A stretch of DNA of 64,000 nucleotides from Nocardia wallacei (GTDB lineage Bacteria > Actinomycetota > Actinomycetes > Mycobacteriales > Mycobacteriaceae): assembly GCF_014466955.1 (NCBI RefSeq), contig NZ_AP023396.1, forward strand, positions 2,914,001 through 2,978,000, written 5' to 3'. The notes below the pieces were generated by a model. It saw only the letters and a list, made by a program, of their open reading frames with translations. It made no database searches and was not told the DNA's origin. A program made the translations under genes and the position numbers. Shown here in pieces: positions 8,881-16,138 of the stretch (positions are counted from its first letter, which is position 1; every line of letters begins with the position of its first letter).

Positions 8881-10023
8881 TCAGATGCTCAGTACGGAAG
8901 CGGCGGCCGTGCCGGGCGCTCCGTACACCTGGGCGTAGCCTACCGTCGGCTTCCCGGGCACCTGCCGATCGCCGGCCAGCCCGCGCAGCTGCAGGACCAG
9001 TTCGTAGACCTGCCGGATGCCGGACGCGCCGATCGGCTCACCGTTGGCGATCAGGCCGCCGTCGGTGTTGACCGGGATGCGCCCGCCGATCTCGGTCGCT
9101 CCCTCCGCGAGCAACTTCTCCTGGTCGCCGTCGGCGCAGAGGCCGTTCTCCGCCATATGGATAACCTCCGAGCCGGCGTCGGTGTCCTGAAGCTGGGCGA
9201 CGCCGACGTCCTCGGGGCCGATGCCGGCGGCCTCGTAGGCGGCCCGGGAGGCGTACACCGTGGGCGAGACGTCCTCGTCCACGGCGGCCCAGGTGCTGTG
9301 CACCTCGTAGGCGCCGTAGCGGCGCGTGCGAATCGCGGTGGAGCGCAGGTAGACCGGTTTGGTCGTGTACCGGGCGGCCAGATCCCCGCGGCACATGATC
9401 ACCGCCGCGGCGCCCTCGTCCGGCGCGCAGAACATGTACTGCGTCAACGGGTAGTTCAGCACCGCCGAGGACAGGATGTCGTCCTCGGAAATGGGCTTGC
9501 GGCGGAAGGCATTCGGGTTCAGCGCGCCGTTGCGGAAATTCTTGGCGGCGACCTTGGCGAGGGTGCGCTGGGAGATGTTGTGCTCGTGGATATAGCGATT
9601 CGCCTTGATCCCGAAGAACTTGGTGGTCACGAACTGACCGTTCTCCGCGTACCAGGCGGGCAGGCCGAGCTTGGCCGGATCATCGGTGAACGCCCCGCGC
9701 GGGTGCTTGTCCATGCCGACGGCGATGCCGATGTCGTAGCGGCCCGACCGGATCGCCTCCGCGGTCTGCTCGATCGAACTGGCCGCTGTCGCACAGGCAT
9801 TGAACACATTGGTGAACGGAATCCCGGTCAGCCCGACCAGCCGGGTGACGGCGTCGGGGTTGCTCACCTCGTAGCTGCCGCCGAACCCGAACTGGATATC
9901 CTTCCACCGGATCCCCGCGTCGGCCAGCGCCAGCTGGATCGCCTCGGCGCCCATCTCGATGGCGGTCTTGGGGAATCGGCCGAACGGGTGCAGGCCCACA
10001 CCGATGATGGCAACGTCGTTCAT
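8881..10023 (-). CDS. Thiolase-superfamily protein (lipid-transfer-protein type), atypical active site
   Basis: The 380-residue protein has the thiolase fold of the SCP-x/Ltp group: VAIIGVGLHPFGRFP at the N-terminus, FNACATAASS with Cys77 at the nucleophile position, and NTDGGLIANGEPIGASGIRQVYEL near the end. The usual GHP histidine is replaced by Glu (GEPIGA), and the C-terminal CxG cysteine is absent (YGAPGTAAAS). It is probably not a normal degradative thiolase. The DUF35 gene is next upstream in the operon. Thiolase-like/DUF35 pairs are known to form thiolases (BbsAB) or side-chain retro-aldolases (Ltp2-ChsH2), so a C-C cleaving complex is inferred. The ATG has a GGAG site 9 bases upstream. 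Confidence 0.85.
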   Translation of the reverse strand: MNDVAIIGVGLHPFGRFPKTAIEMGAEAIQLALADAGIRWKDIQFGFGGSYEVSNPDAVTRLVGLTGIPFTNVFNACATAASSIEQTAEAIRSGRYDIGIAVGMDKHPRGAFTDDPAKLGLPAWYAENGQFVTTKFFGIKANRYIHEHNISQRTLAKVAAKNFRNGALNPNAFRRKPISEDDILSSAVLNYPLTQYMFCAPDEGAAAVIMCRGDLAARYTTKPVYLRSTAIRTRRYGAYEVHSTWAAVDEDVSPTVYASRAAYEAAGIGPEDVGVAQLQDTDAGSEVIHMAENGLCADGDQEKLLAEGATEIGGRIPVNTDGGLIANGEPIGASGIRQVYELVLQLRGLAGDRQVPGKPTVGYAQVYGAPGTAAASVLSI

Positions 10024-10051
10024 CTCGAAAGCTCCTTCGTCCCGATCCGTC

Positions 10052-10468
10052 TCACACCGGCGTGAACGCGCACGTCAGGACCTCCTCACCGGCGTCGTCC
10101 ACATACAGCGGGACGAACGTCAGCTCCACGTCCATGCCGAAGCGCAGCACCTTCGGATCGGCGGTCGTCAGCCGGGTCTCGACGCGGACCTGCTCGCCCA
10201 GCTGCACCAGGCCGATGCCGAACGGCTCGAAATCGCCGGCGTTCTCCTTGCCGGCGTAGGGCAGCTTCGGGACGAAACCCTGCGTCGTCCAAGCCACCAG
10301 CGTGCCGCGGCGCGGCAGCAGCAGGTCGGTCATGTCGGCGGCGCTGCAACGCGGGCAGCGCGGCTGGCGGGGCCAGGTCGTCGCGCCGCACGCACCGCAG
10401 CGGCTGCCGATCAATCGCGGATTCTCCGCGGGCCAGGTCGAGACGTCTGGCGCAAGTGCCTTCGGCAT
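10052..10468 (-). CDS. DUF35 OB-fold/zinc-ribbon partner of the thiolase-like protein
   Basis: The 138-residue protein has an N-terminal rubredoxin-like zinc ribbon (SRCGACG and PRCPRC, two CxxC pairs at about 23-41) followed by an OB-fold (GTLVAWTTQGF, FGIGLVQLGEQVRVETRL). This is the layout of the DUF35/OB-fold acyl-CoA-associated family. Members act as essential subunits of thiolase-superfamily enzymes and help bind the acyl-CoA. It lies 28 bases upstream of the thiolase-like gene in the same operon, the expected context. Probably cytoplasmic and functional only as a complex. Confidence 0.88.
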   Translation of the reverse strand: MPKALAPDVSTWPAENPRLIGSRCGACGATTWPRQPRCPRCSAADMTDLLLPRRGTLVAWTTQGFVPKLPYAGKENAGDFEPFGIGLVQLGEQVRVETRLTTADPKVLRFGMDVELTFVPLYVDDAGEEVLTCAFTPV

Positions 10469-10498
10469 CGGACGGGCGTCCTCCTTGTCGTTCCGGGG

Positions 10499-10915
10499 TC
10501 AGCCGCGAGTGCGCTCGAAGGCGTGCGGGATGCCCGAGTCGTGGTTGCCGTTGCGGCGGATGAAGGTCATGCGCCGGGTGCGGATCCGCCAGCCCGCGTC
10601 GGTGCGGGCGTAGGTGTCGGTGTAATAGCCGATGCGCATGTCGTGGGTGCTGTGGTCGATGAAGCACAGCGGCTGGGTGCCGGTGCCGGTGTCGCCGTCG
10701 AGCTCGAGCACCGGCAGGCCGGTGAGGAACAGGCCCTTGGGCGCGGCCGCCACCAGGTCCGGGAACAGGTCCAGGGTGTAGGTGTCGCCGAAGGCGCTGT
10801 AGGTGCCGTCCGGGGTGAAAACCGCCAGCAGTCCGTCGATGTCGCCCTTGGTGATGGTCACCGCGTAGCGGGCCAGCACCTGCTGGAGTTCGAGCAGGTC
10901 ATCGCTTGTCGACAT
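10499..10915 (-). CDS. SnoaL-like (NTF2-fold) protein
   Basis: A 138-residue NTF2-like protein: an N-terminal helix LLELQQVLARYAVTITKGD, then GLLAVFTPDGTYSAFGDTY and the curved-sheet part with YYTDTYARTDAGWRIRTRRMTFIRR. The SnoaL-like family contains cyclases, isomerases, dehydratases and small hydrolases as well as non-enzymatic binders. An equivalent of the steroid-isomerase or hydratase role would fit a ring-degradation operon, but no catalytic residue can be assigned with certainty. Its start overlaps the end of the upstream amidohydrolase gene by 17 bases, which indicates coupled translation. Confidence 0.8.
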   Translation of the reverse strand: MSTSDDLLELQQVLARYAVTITKGDIDGLLAVFTPDGTYSAFGDTYTLDLFPDLVAAAPKGLFLTGLPVLELDGDTGTGTQPLCFIDHSTHDMRIGYYTDTYARTDAGWRIRTRRMTFIRRNGNHDSGIPHAFERTRG

Positions 10916-12122
10916 GGACCTTGCCGCCTTTCATCACGAATCGCACGTCCTGGGTGACGGTGATGTCGCGCAGGGGATCGCCGGGGACCGCGATGACGTC
11001 GGCGAGCAGGCCCTCGGCCAGGCGGCCGCGGTCGGGCGCGTCGATCAGGTCGGCCGCGTTCACCGTCGCCGCGCGCAGCACGTCGGCCGGGCTGAGCCCG
11101 CGCTCCACCAACGCGACCAGCTCATCGGCGTTGCGCCCGTGCGGAATCGCCGGGGCGTCGGTGCCGACGGCGATCCGCACCCCCGCCTCGTAGGCCGCGC
11201 GCACCGAGGCGCGCGCCCTGGGGAACATTTCGGCCGCCTTGGCCTGCAGCGCCGGGTCGGCCTTGGAGACGTCCATGGCATCGGCGAGCCGGGTGGTCGG
11301 CACCAGCCACGTGTTCGCCTCGACCATCAGTGCGATGGTCTCGTCGTCGATGAGGAACCCGTGCTCGATGCAGTCGATGCCCGCCGCCACGGCGTGTCTG
11401 ACGGCATCCGCGCCGTGCGTGTGCGCGGCCACCTTCAGCCCGCGCCGGTGCGCCTCGTCGACGATGGCACGCAGCTCCTCGTCCGAATAGTGTTGCGCGC
11501 CCGGGGCTCCGGTCAGCGACATGACGCCGCCGGAGACGCAGATCTTGATCAGCTGGGCGCCGTGCTTGATCTGGTAGCGCACCGCCTTGCGGACCTCGTC
11601 CACGCCGTTGGCGATGCCCTCCTCGAGGGTCAGCTGCAACACGTCGGGCGCGAAGGCGGAGAACATCGTCGGGTCCAGGTGCCCGCCGGTCGGCGTGATG
11701 GCGTGACCGGCCGGGACGATGCGCGGGCCCTCGATCCAGCCCTGATCGATCGCCTTGCCCAGGGCCACGTCGAGTAGATACCCGCCGGTCTTGACGAACA
11801 AGCCGAGATTGCGGACGGTAGTGAACCCGGCGCGTAGCGTGCGGCGGGCGTTGCCCACCGCACGCAGCATCCGCAGCGCCGGATCGTCCTTCACACTCGA
11901 GGCCAGGCCCGTCTCGCCGCGCCCGCCCATCAGGAGGTTGACCTCCATGTCCATCAGGCCGGGCAGCAGGACCGCGTCGCCGAGATCGATCACCTCGTCG
12001 CTGTCCGCGCGCGCCGCGCCCCCGACACCGGCGATCCGGTCGCCGTCGATGCGCAGAACGCCGGGCCGCACGATCTCGCCCGCATCGACGTCCAGCAGGC
12101 CCGCCGCTCTGAGGGTCAGCAT
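10899..12122 (-). CDS. Amidohydrolase-superfamily protein lacking the HxH metal motif
   Basis: A 407-residue protein of the metal-dependent hydrolase group (prolidase/imidazolonepropionase-like). It has the N-terminal sheet LTLRAAGLLDVDAGEIVRPG, the carboxylated-Lys region QLIKICVSGGVMS, VAAHTHG, CIEHGF and VGTDAPAIPHG. The usual DxHxH after the first strand reads LPGLMDMEVNLLMGG, so both metal-binding His are replaced (Glu and Asn). The other ligands look intact, so it may bind one metal or have a changed chemistry. The start is the ATG at 12122, two bases after the DUF1330 stop; the open frame further upstream is not homologous. Confidence 0.85.
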   Translation of the reverse strand: MLTLRAAGLLDVDAGEIVRPGVLRIDGDRIAGVGGAARADSDEVIDLGDAVLLPGLMDMEVNLLMGGRGETGLASSVKDDPALRMLRAVGNARRTLRAGFTTVRNLGLFVKTGGYLLDVALGKAIDQGWIEGPRIVPAGHAITPTGGHLDPTMFSAFAPDVLQLTLEEGIANGVDEVRKAVRYQIKHGAQLIKICVSGGVMSLTGAPGAQHYSDEELRAIVDEAHRRGLKVAAHTHGADAVRHAVAAGIDCIEHGFLIDDETIALMVEANTWLVPTTRLADAMDVSKADPALQAKAAEMFPRARASVRAAYEAGVRIAVGTDAPAIPHGRNADELVALVERGLSPADVLRAATVNAADLIDAPDRGRLAEGLLADVIAVPGDPLRDITVTQDVRFVMKGGKVHVDKR

Positions 12123-12124
12123 GG

Positions 12125-12418
12125 TCAGCCCAGGCCGGTGACGATCACGGCGTTGGTGTCGGCGGCCTTGTGCCGCAACGGCTTCGCCTGCTCGTACGCG
12201 GGGGAGTTGTACCAGGCGTGCGCGGCCTCGACGGAGTCGAATTCGAGGATCACGGTCTGATCGCCGTGCCACTGGCCCTCCAGCACCTCCGGCCGCGAGT
12301 CCACCGCGAGCGCGCGCACCCCGGCCGCTCCGGTCGCGGGCGCCGCGGCCGCGGCGTAGGCCCGCATCCCGTCCGGGTCCTTGATCGCTTCGGTGAAGAT
12401 GACGTATGCCTTGGGCAT
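12125..12418 (-). CDS. DUF1330 small protein
   Basis: The 97-residue protein has the DUF1330 dimeric alpha/beta (ferredoxin-like) pattern: AYVIFTEAIKDPDGMRAYAA, EGQWHGDQTVILEFDSVEAAHAWYNSPAYEQAK. Family members are small cytoplasmic proteins, usually without a proven activity. The YNSPAYQ region is the most conserved part of the fold and is intact. It sits between the CMD-like gene (one base gap) and the amidohydrolase (two base gap), so it is part of the same tightly packed operon. A role in handling a ring-opened intermediate is inference only. Confidence 0.85.
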   Translation of the reverse strand: MPKAYVIFTEAIKDPDGMRAYAAAAAPATGAAGVRALAVDSRPEVLEGQWHGDQTVILEFDSVEAAHAWYNSPAYEQAKPLRHKAADTNAVIVTGLG

Positions 12419-12419
12419 T

Positions 12420-12992
12420 TCAGACCACCTGCTCTCGGTCGTTGTGTGCGGTGCCGGCCGGGACGTGGCTGCCCTTCGGTTCCACGCCGAAGGTGTTGAA
12501 GGCCATGGCCAGCAGGATGTAGTTCCCCACCGTGAAGATCAGGTCCATGCGCTCGCGCTCGTCGAGCCGCTCGCCGAGCGCGGCCCACACTCGGTCGGAC
12601 AGGCGCGCGTGCTCGCGCAGTTCGTCGGCCGCGTCGAGCACCGTCTGGTCGAAGGGATCGGGGAGCCGGCCCTGCTGCACGCCCGCGATGTCCTCGGCCG
12701 ACAGTCCCTCCTGCGGGGCCATCTCGACGTGGCTGTGCCACTCGTAGGCGCAGGCGGTGACGTGCGCGATCCGCAGCACCGCCAGCTCCCGCACCCGGGG
12801 CGGCAGGCTGGACCGGAACAGCACGTGCACACCGAATTTCAGGTACGCCTCGGTCAGTTCCGGATAGCGGACCAGAGTCGACATCGCCGGTCCGGCGCCC
12901 TCGGGATTGCGGCGCTCGCGGGGCAGCAGCGGCCGCAACGCGGCGCGAGTCCGGTCGTCCCATTGCTCGGCCGGAAGCGGGGGCACGCGCAT
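12420..12992 (-). CDS. Carboxymuconolactone decarboxylase-like (CMD/AhpD fold) protein
   Basis: The 190-residue all-helical protein contains the CMD segment LPPRVRELAVLRIAHVTACAYEWHSHVEMA at about 65-94, followed by GLSAEDIAG and DAADELREHARLSDRVWAAL. The family includes gamma-carboxymuconolactone decarboxylase and alkylhydroperoxidase D-like proteins; the ACAYEW context lacks the CxxC of AhpD. I use the ATG at 12992, preceded by GAGAGGAG. An 18-codon longer reading from 13046 would run through the operator at 13007-13023. It is the first gene of a six-gene leftward operon ending with the thiolase-like protein. Confidence 0.82.
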   Translation of the reverse strand: MRVPPLPAEQWDDRTRAALRPLLPRERRNPEGAGPAMSTLVRYPELTEAYLKFGVHVLFRSSLPPRVRELAVLRIAHVTACAYEWHSHVEMAPQEGLSAEDIAGVQQGRLPDPFDQTVLDAADELREHARLSDRVWAALGERLDERERMDLIFTVGNYILLAMAFNTFGVEPKGSHVPAGTAHNDREQVV

Positions 12993-13006
12993 CCGCACTC
13001 CTCTCA

Positions 13007-13023
13007 AGAGAATTACATTCTCA
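13007..13023. promoter_or_regulatory. GAGAAT-type operator upstream of the six-gene operon
   Basis: AGAGAAT-TAC-ATTCTCA contains a perfect 6-3-6 core (13008-13022), 15 bases upstream of the CMD-like start codon. It overlaps the region where the ribosome site of that gene begins, so binding would block early transcription of the whole operon. Confidence 0.85.
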
Positions 13024-13185
13024 ATTTGTGTCCATAAGATTTCCATGCGGGCGCTCCGGAGTCAATCTCGCGATCGAGTCGAAAACGTGCTAGCGCGTTC
13101 GGTGACGGCATGATCCAGGCTGGATCGACCACCGCCCGTGGCGCTGAGCGGGATCGGTGCCGCCTTGCGCTGCGCCGCCGCGAGG

Positions 13186-13223
13186 TGAGAATATCCTTCT
13201 TAGGACTCAGAATATGGTTCTTG
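13186..13223. promoter_or_regulatory. Two degenerate GAGAAT-type half-palindromes in tandem
   Basis: TGAGAAT-ATC-CTTCTTA (13186-13202) and TCAGAAT-ATG-GTTCTTG (13207-13223) keep the left half and the spacing of the operator but are imperfect on the right. They lie 21 bases apart, upstream of the TetR at 13282, and may be weak sites or sites of a related regulator. Confidence 0.45.
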
Positions 13224-13252
13224 GGCTCGTGCGCGCGATGCAGGAGGAACGG

Positions 13253-13285
13253 ATGATCGAGGTCCGGGCGGCGGTGCGGCCGTGA
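13253..13285 (+). CDS. 10-codon leader ORF coupled to the TetR gene
   Basis: A ten-residue ORF (MIEVRAAVRP) begins at an ATG with AGGAGG six bases upstream, and its TGA overlaps the GTG start of the TetR gene (GTGA, 13282-13285). The TetR start itself has no ribosome site, so reinitiation from this leader is likely. Confidence 0.4.
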   Translation: MIEVRAAVRP

Positions 13286-13911
13286 CCGCGCCGCGCGACG
13301 TGGCGAGCCGCATCGCGCGGCAGTCATTGGCCGGGCGGGAGGCCGACTACGCCGGCGAGGTACGCCGATTGCTCGACGCCGCACTGGGTTTGATGCGCAC
13401 CGGCGGCGCCGCCGCGCCGCCGCGGGTGGCCGACATCGTGGCCGCGGCCGGGCTGTCCAACGACGCCTTCTACCGGCATTTCCGGTCCAAGGACGCACTG
13501 GTGGTAGCGCTGCTCGAGGACGGGACCGAGCGCCTCTACAGCTACGTCGCGCACCGCATGGGCAAGGCCGCGACCGCCGAGGACAAGGTCCGGGCGTGGG
13601 TGTCGGCGATCATGCTGCAGGCGGGAGCCGACATCGCGGCCACCACCCGCGCGGTGCTGTGGAACGGCAGTGGCCCGAGCCGGGGCGTCGTCTCCGGCGC
13701 CGGGACCGCCGGGGTGCGCCTGGCGCACCTGCTGCACGAGCCGTTCGCCGAATTGGGCAGTGTCGACCCGGAATTCGACGCCTCCCTGGCCGGTCACGCT
13801 ACCGTCGGCAAGCTCGCGGAGTTCCTGTGGCGGCAGGCCGAACCCGCGCAGTCCGACGTCGAGCGCATCACCGCGTTCTGCCTGCGCGCCGCCCGCGGCG
13901 AATGCCCTTGA
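13282..13911 (+). CDS. TetR-family regulator upstream of the mce operon
   Basis: A 209-residue TetR protein: helix 1 with EVRRLLDAALGLMRTGG, the HTH VADIVAAAGLSNDAFYRHFRSKDALV at about 48-73, then the ligand domain ending CLRAARGE. It is not closely similar to the two paralogous TetRs of this window. It starts with GTG and lacks its own ribosome site but overlaps a short SD-led ORF. It lies 500 bases upstream of yrbE-A in the same direction, and the gap contains two weak operator-like sites, so it may be the local mce regulator. It could equally regulate the divergent six-gene operon, which starts 289 bases away. Confidence 0.82.
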   Translation: MTAPRDVASRIARQSLAGREADYAGEVRRLLDAALGLMRTGGAAAPPRVADIVAAAGLSNDAFYRHFRSKDALVVALLEDGTERLYSYVAHRMGKAATAEDKVRAWVSAIMLQAGADIAATTRAVLWNGSGPSRGVVSGAGTAGVRLAHLLHEPFAELGSVDPEFDASLAGHATVGKLAEFLWRQAEPAQSDVERITAFCLRAARGECP

Positions 13912-14023
13912 CGCCGCTCATACCTCGGCCGCGCCTCGACACAGGGTGACCGGTTCGGCCAGCTGCTGTTCGTCGGCGGAGGTGGGCGGCCATACCTGCC
14001 AGGCAGAATCAAGATTTCCTGTA

Positions 14024-14040
14024 GGAGAACAACACTCTCC
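14024..14040. promoter_or_regulatory. Variant GAGAAC-type palindrome upstream of the mce operon
   Basis: GGAGAAC-AAC-ACTCTCC (extended arms AGGAGA and TCTCCT) lies in the 313-base stretch 13912-14224 between the TetR gene and the first leader ORF of the mce operon. I see no gene in that stretch; the short ORFs there have no family features. A second weak site follows at 14189. Confidence 0.5.
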
Positions 14041-14188
14041 TATTGCTTCCGGGAGCAAGTATCGAATTGGCGTTGTGGAACTGTGCCGAAGCGTCGGCCG
14101 TGTGCCCCTGCGGCCGCGCGCCGAGGGTGTTGCCGAGGTCGGAATGTTGCTACAGTCCTTCTGTGACGAATGTATCATTCTCCTTTAG

Positions 14189-14205
14189 TGAGAATGAAAC
14201 TTTCC
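14189..14205. promoter_or_regulatory. Variant GAGAAT-type site close to the mce leader
   Basis: TGAGAAT-GAA-ACTTTCC keeps the left half of the operator. Its first half also forms an outward palindrome with the preceding CATTCTC (CATTCTC-N7-GAGAATG, 14176-14196). It lies 20-36 bases before the leader ORF at 14225, a natural promoter position for the mce operon. Confidence 0.5.
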
Positions 14206-14224
14206 GACTCGACGAGGAGGCGCG

Positions 14225-14371
14225 ATGCCAGCTGCTCTCTTGACCCCCTCGGCCGCAAATGCTACACAGATGCGCGGCCATCGTGCTGAGCGAGTGCACA
14301 GCATCGGTGTGGCCGGTGCATCTCCTGGTCGGAACATCACAGCCGATCGGGCATCAGGGAGGAAACGATGA
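14225..14371 (+). CDS. 48-residue leader ORF at the head of the mce operon
   Basis: The ORF starts at an ATG preceded by GAGGAGG, encodes 48 residues with no recognisable domain (basic C-terminus GRKR), and its TGA overlaps the ATG of the next mini-ORF (ATGA, 14368-14371). It forms a chain of stop/start overlaps leading into yrbE-A. It could be a small protein or simply a device that loads ribosomes onto the operon. Confidence 0.4.
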   Translation: MPAALLTPSAANATQMRGHRAERVHSIGVAGASPGRNITADRASGRKR

Positions 14372-14412
14372 CCGACGCTGAGGACCGTGCCGCGAGGGAA
14401 GCGGGTTCGTGA
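14368..14412 (+). CDS. 14-residue mini-ORF coupled to yrbE-A
   Basis: The sequence MTDAEDRAAREAGS is encoded from an ATG with a strong GGGAGGAAAC site just upstream. Its TGA shares a base with the yrbE-A ATG (TGATG). yrbE-A has only a poor ribosome site of its own, so coupled translation is likely. The reading could alternatively represent the true N-terminal region in a shifted frame, but no single frame joins them. Confidence 0.4.
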   Translation: MTDAEDRAAREAGS

Positions 14413-15278
14413 TGGCCGCGCCGTCGGTCGCGCCGGACCGGATCGCCGAGGGATCGGCGATCGGGGAGGTCACGCAGTGGGTGCGTGGCTATCTGCGTCG
14501 CCATCCCGGAGCATCGCTGGAAACCGTTGGGGGACAGTTCATTCTGGCCATCCGGGCCATTCAGTACCTGTTCGTCGATATCGCCTGCGGCCGGTTCCCG
14601 TTCCGGGAGTTCGTGCAGCAGGCCGTGTTCATGGCGAAGACGGCGTACGTGCCGACCATCGCGGTGGCGCTGCCGATCAGCGCGACCATGTCGATCCAGT
14701 TCGGGCTGCTCGCCGGGCAGGTCGGCGCGACCTCGCTGGCCGGTGCGGCCGGCGGCCTGGCGGTGATCCGGCAGGCCGCGCCGCTGGTGACGGCCATCCT
14801 GCTCGCGGCTGCCGTGGGCTCGGCGATCTGCTCGGACCTCGGCGCCCGCAAGATCCGCGAGGAGATCGATGCCATGGAGGTCATGGGCGTCTCCGCGCTG
14901 CGCGCCCTGGTGGTGCCGCGCCTGGCGGCGGGCGTCGTCGTCGCGCTCGGCCTCACGGGCCTGAGCGCGTTCGTCGGATTCCTGGCCGGGTACCTGTTCA
15001 ACGTCTATATCCAGGACGGCACGCCGGGCAGCTATCTGGCTACGTTCTCGTCTTTCGCCCGTGTCGGTGATCTGTACCTGGCCATGGTGAAGGCCGTGGT
15101 GTTCGGCGTCATCGTCACCATCGTCTCGTGCGAGAAGGGCCTGACCACCAAGGGCGGCCCGGGCGGTGTCGCCAACTCCGTCAACGCTGCCGTCGTCGCC
15201 TCCATCATTCTGCTGATGCTGGTCAACGCCGGCTTCACCGAGCTCTACACCATCCTCTTTCCGAGGACGACGCTCTGA
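14412..15278 (+). CDS. yrbEA: YrbE-A, MlaE-like permease of the Mce importer
   Basis: A 288-residue membrane protein of the MlaE/YrbE permease family. It has about five to six hydrophobic helices and the conserved cytoplasmic EIDAMEVMGVSALRALVVPR loop at about 156-175, which is the coupling segment expected to contact the MceG/MlaF ATPase. Together with YrbE-B it forms the inner-membrane channel of a Mce lipid or sterol importer. The GTG three bases earlier is also possible; I use ATG because it overlaps the leader stop. Its own stop overlaps the YrbE-B start (TGATG). No MceG ATPase is encoded here; in related bacteria it lies elsewhere in the genome. Confidence 0.93.
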   Translation: MAAPSVAPDRIAEGSAIGEVTQWVRGYLRRHPGASLETVGGQFILAIRAIQYLFVDIACGRFPFREFVQQAVFMAKTAYVPTIAVALPISATMSIQFGLLAGQVGATSLAGAAGGLAVIRQAAPLVTAILLAAAVGSAICSDLGARKIREEIDAMEVMGVSALRALVVPRLAAGVVVALGLTGLSAFVGFLAGYLFNVYIQDGTPGSYLATFSSFARVGDLYLAMVKAVVFGVIVTIVSCEKGLTTKGGPGGVANSVNAAVVASIILLMLVNAGFTELYTILFPRTTL

Positions 15279-16132
15279 TGGCCTCGCGATACTATCCGCC
15301 GGGGGTACGGCCGATCCTCGTCGCCGGGAGTTCGGTCTCCGCTCCGATCATGCGGCTCGGGCATATGGCGACCTTCTTTCTCCGGGTGCTCGGCGGAATT
15401 CCCGTGGTACTGCGGAACTATCGGGCCGAATTCCTGAAGATGCTGTCGAACGTGACCTGGGGCAACGGCTCCATCGTCGTGGGCGGCGGCACCGGGCAGG
15501 TCATTCTGGTGCTCGGCGCGGCGGCCGGGGCGATCGTCGGCATCGAGGGCTTCAGCGCGCTGAAACTGCTGGGTATGGCCCCCGCGACGGGCATGATCGC
15601 CTCGACCGCGGCGACCCGCGAACTGGCGCCCATCATGGCCTCGATCGCCTTCGCCGCGCAGGCGGGCTGCCGATTCACCGCACAGCTGGGATCGATGCGC
15701 ATCGCCGAGGAGATCGACGCGCTCGACTCCATCGCCATCCGCCCGATCCCGTATCTGGTCACCACCCGGATGCTGGCCTCGATCGTCGCGATGATCCCGT
15801 TGTATCTGGCCTGCCTGGCCTTCAGCTACCTCGCCGTGGAAATCGTCGTCGGATTGTCGGGCGGGCAATCACCGGGCACCTACGAGCACTATTTCCGGCT
15901 CGTGCTCAGCAGCACGGACATCATCTATTCCCTGTCGAAGGCCATCGTTTTCGTCATCCTCACCACGACGATCCAATGCTATTTCGGTTTCTACGCCTCC
16001 GGCGGCCCGCAGGGCGTGGGGGTGGCGGCGGGCCGCGCCATGCGCGCCAGTATCACCGTGATGATCTTCGTGAATCTGCTGATGACGATGACCCTGTGGG
16101 GCTTCGACGCCGGCGCGAGAATCAGTGGGTAG
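15278..16132 (+). CDS. yrbEB: YrbE-B, MlaE-like permease of the Mce importer
   Basis: The 284-residue partner permease shows the family landmarks GAAAGAIVGIEGFSALKLLG, RELAPIMASIAFAAQAGCRF and the EIDALDSIAIRPIPYLVTTR loop at about 145-164. It pairs with YrbE-A; the two-permease arrangement is typical for actinobacterial mce loci. The ATG at 15278 overlaps the YrbE-A stop, which fixes the start; a longer open frame upstream is an artefact. It is followed six bases later by mceA. Confidence 0.93.
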   Translation: MASRYYPPGVRPILVAGSSVSAPIMRLGHMATFFLRVLGGIPVVLRNYRAEFLKMLSNVTWGNGSIVVGGGTGQVILVLGAAAGAIVGIEGFSALKLLGMAPATGMIASTAATRELAPIMASIAFAAQAGCRFTAQLGSMRIAEEIDALDSIAIRPIPYLVTTRMLASIVAMIPLYLACLAFSYLAVEIVVGLSGGQSPGTYEHYFRLVLSSTDIIYSLSKAIVFVILTTTIQCYFGFYASGGPQGVGVAAGRAMRASITVMIFVNLLMTMTLWGFDAGARISG

Positions 16133-16138
16133 CAAGAG

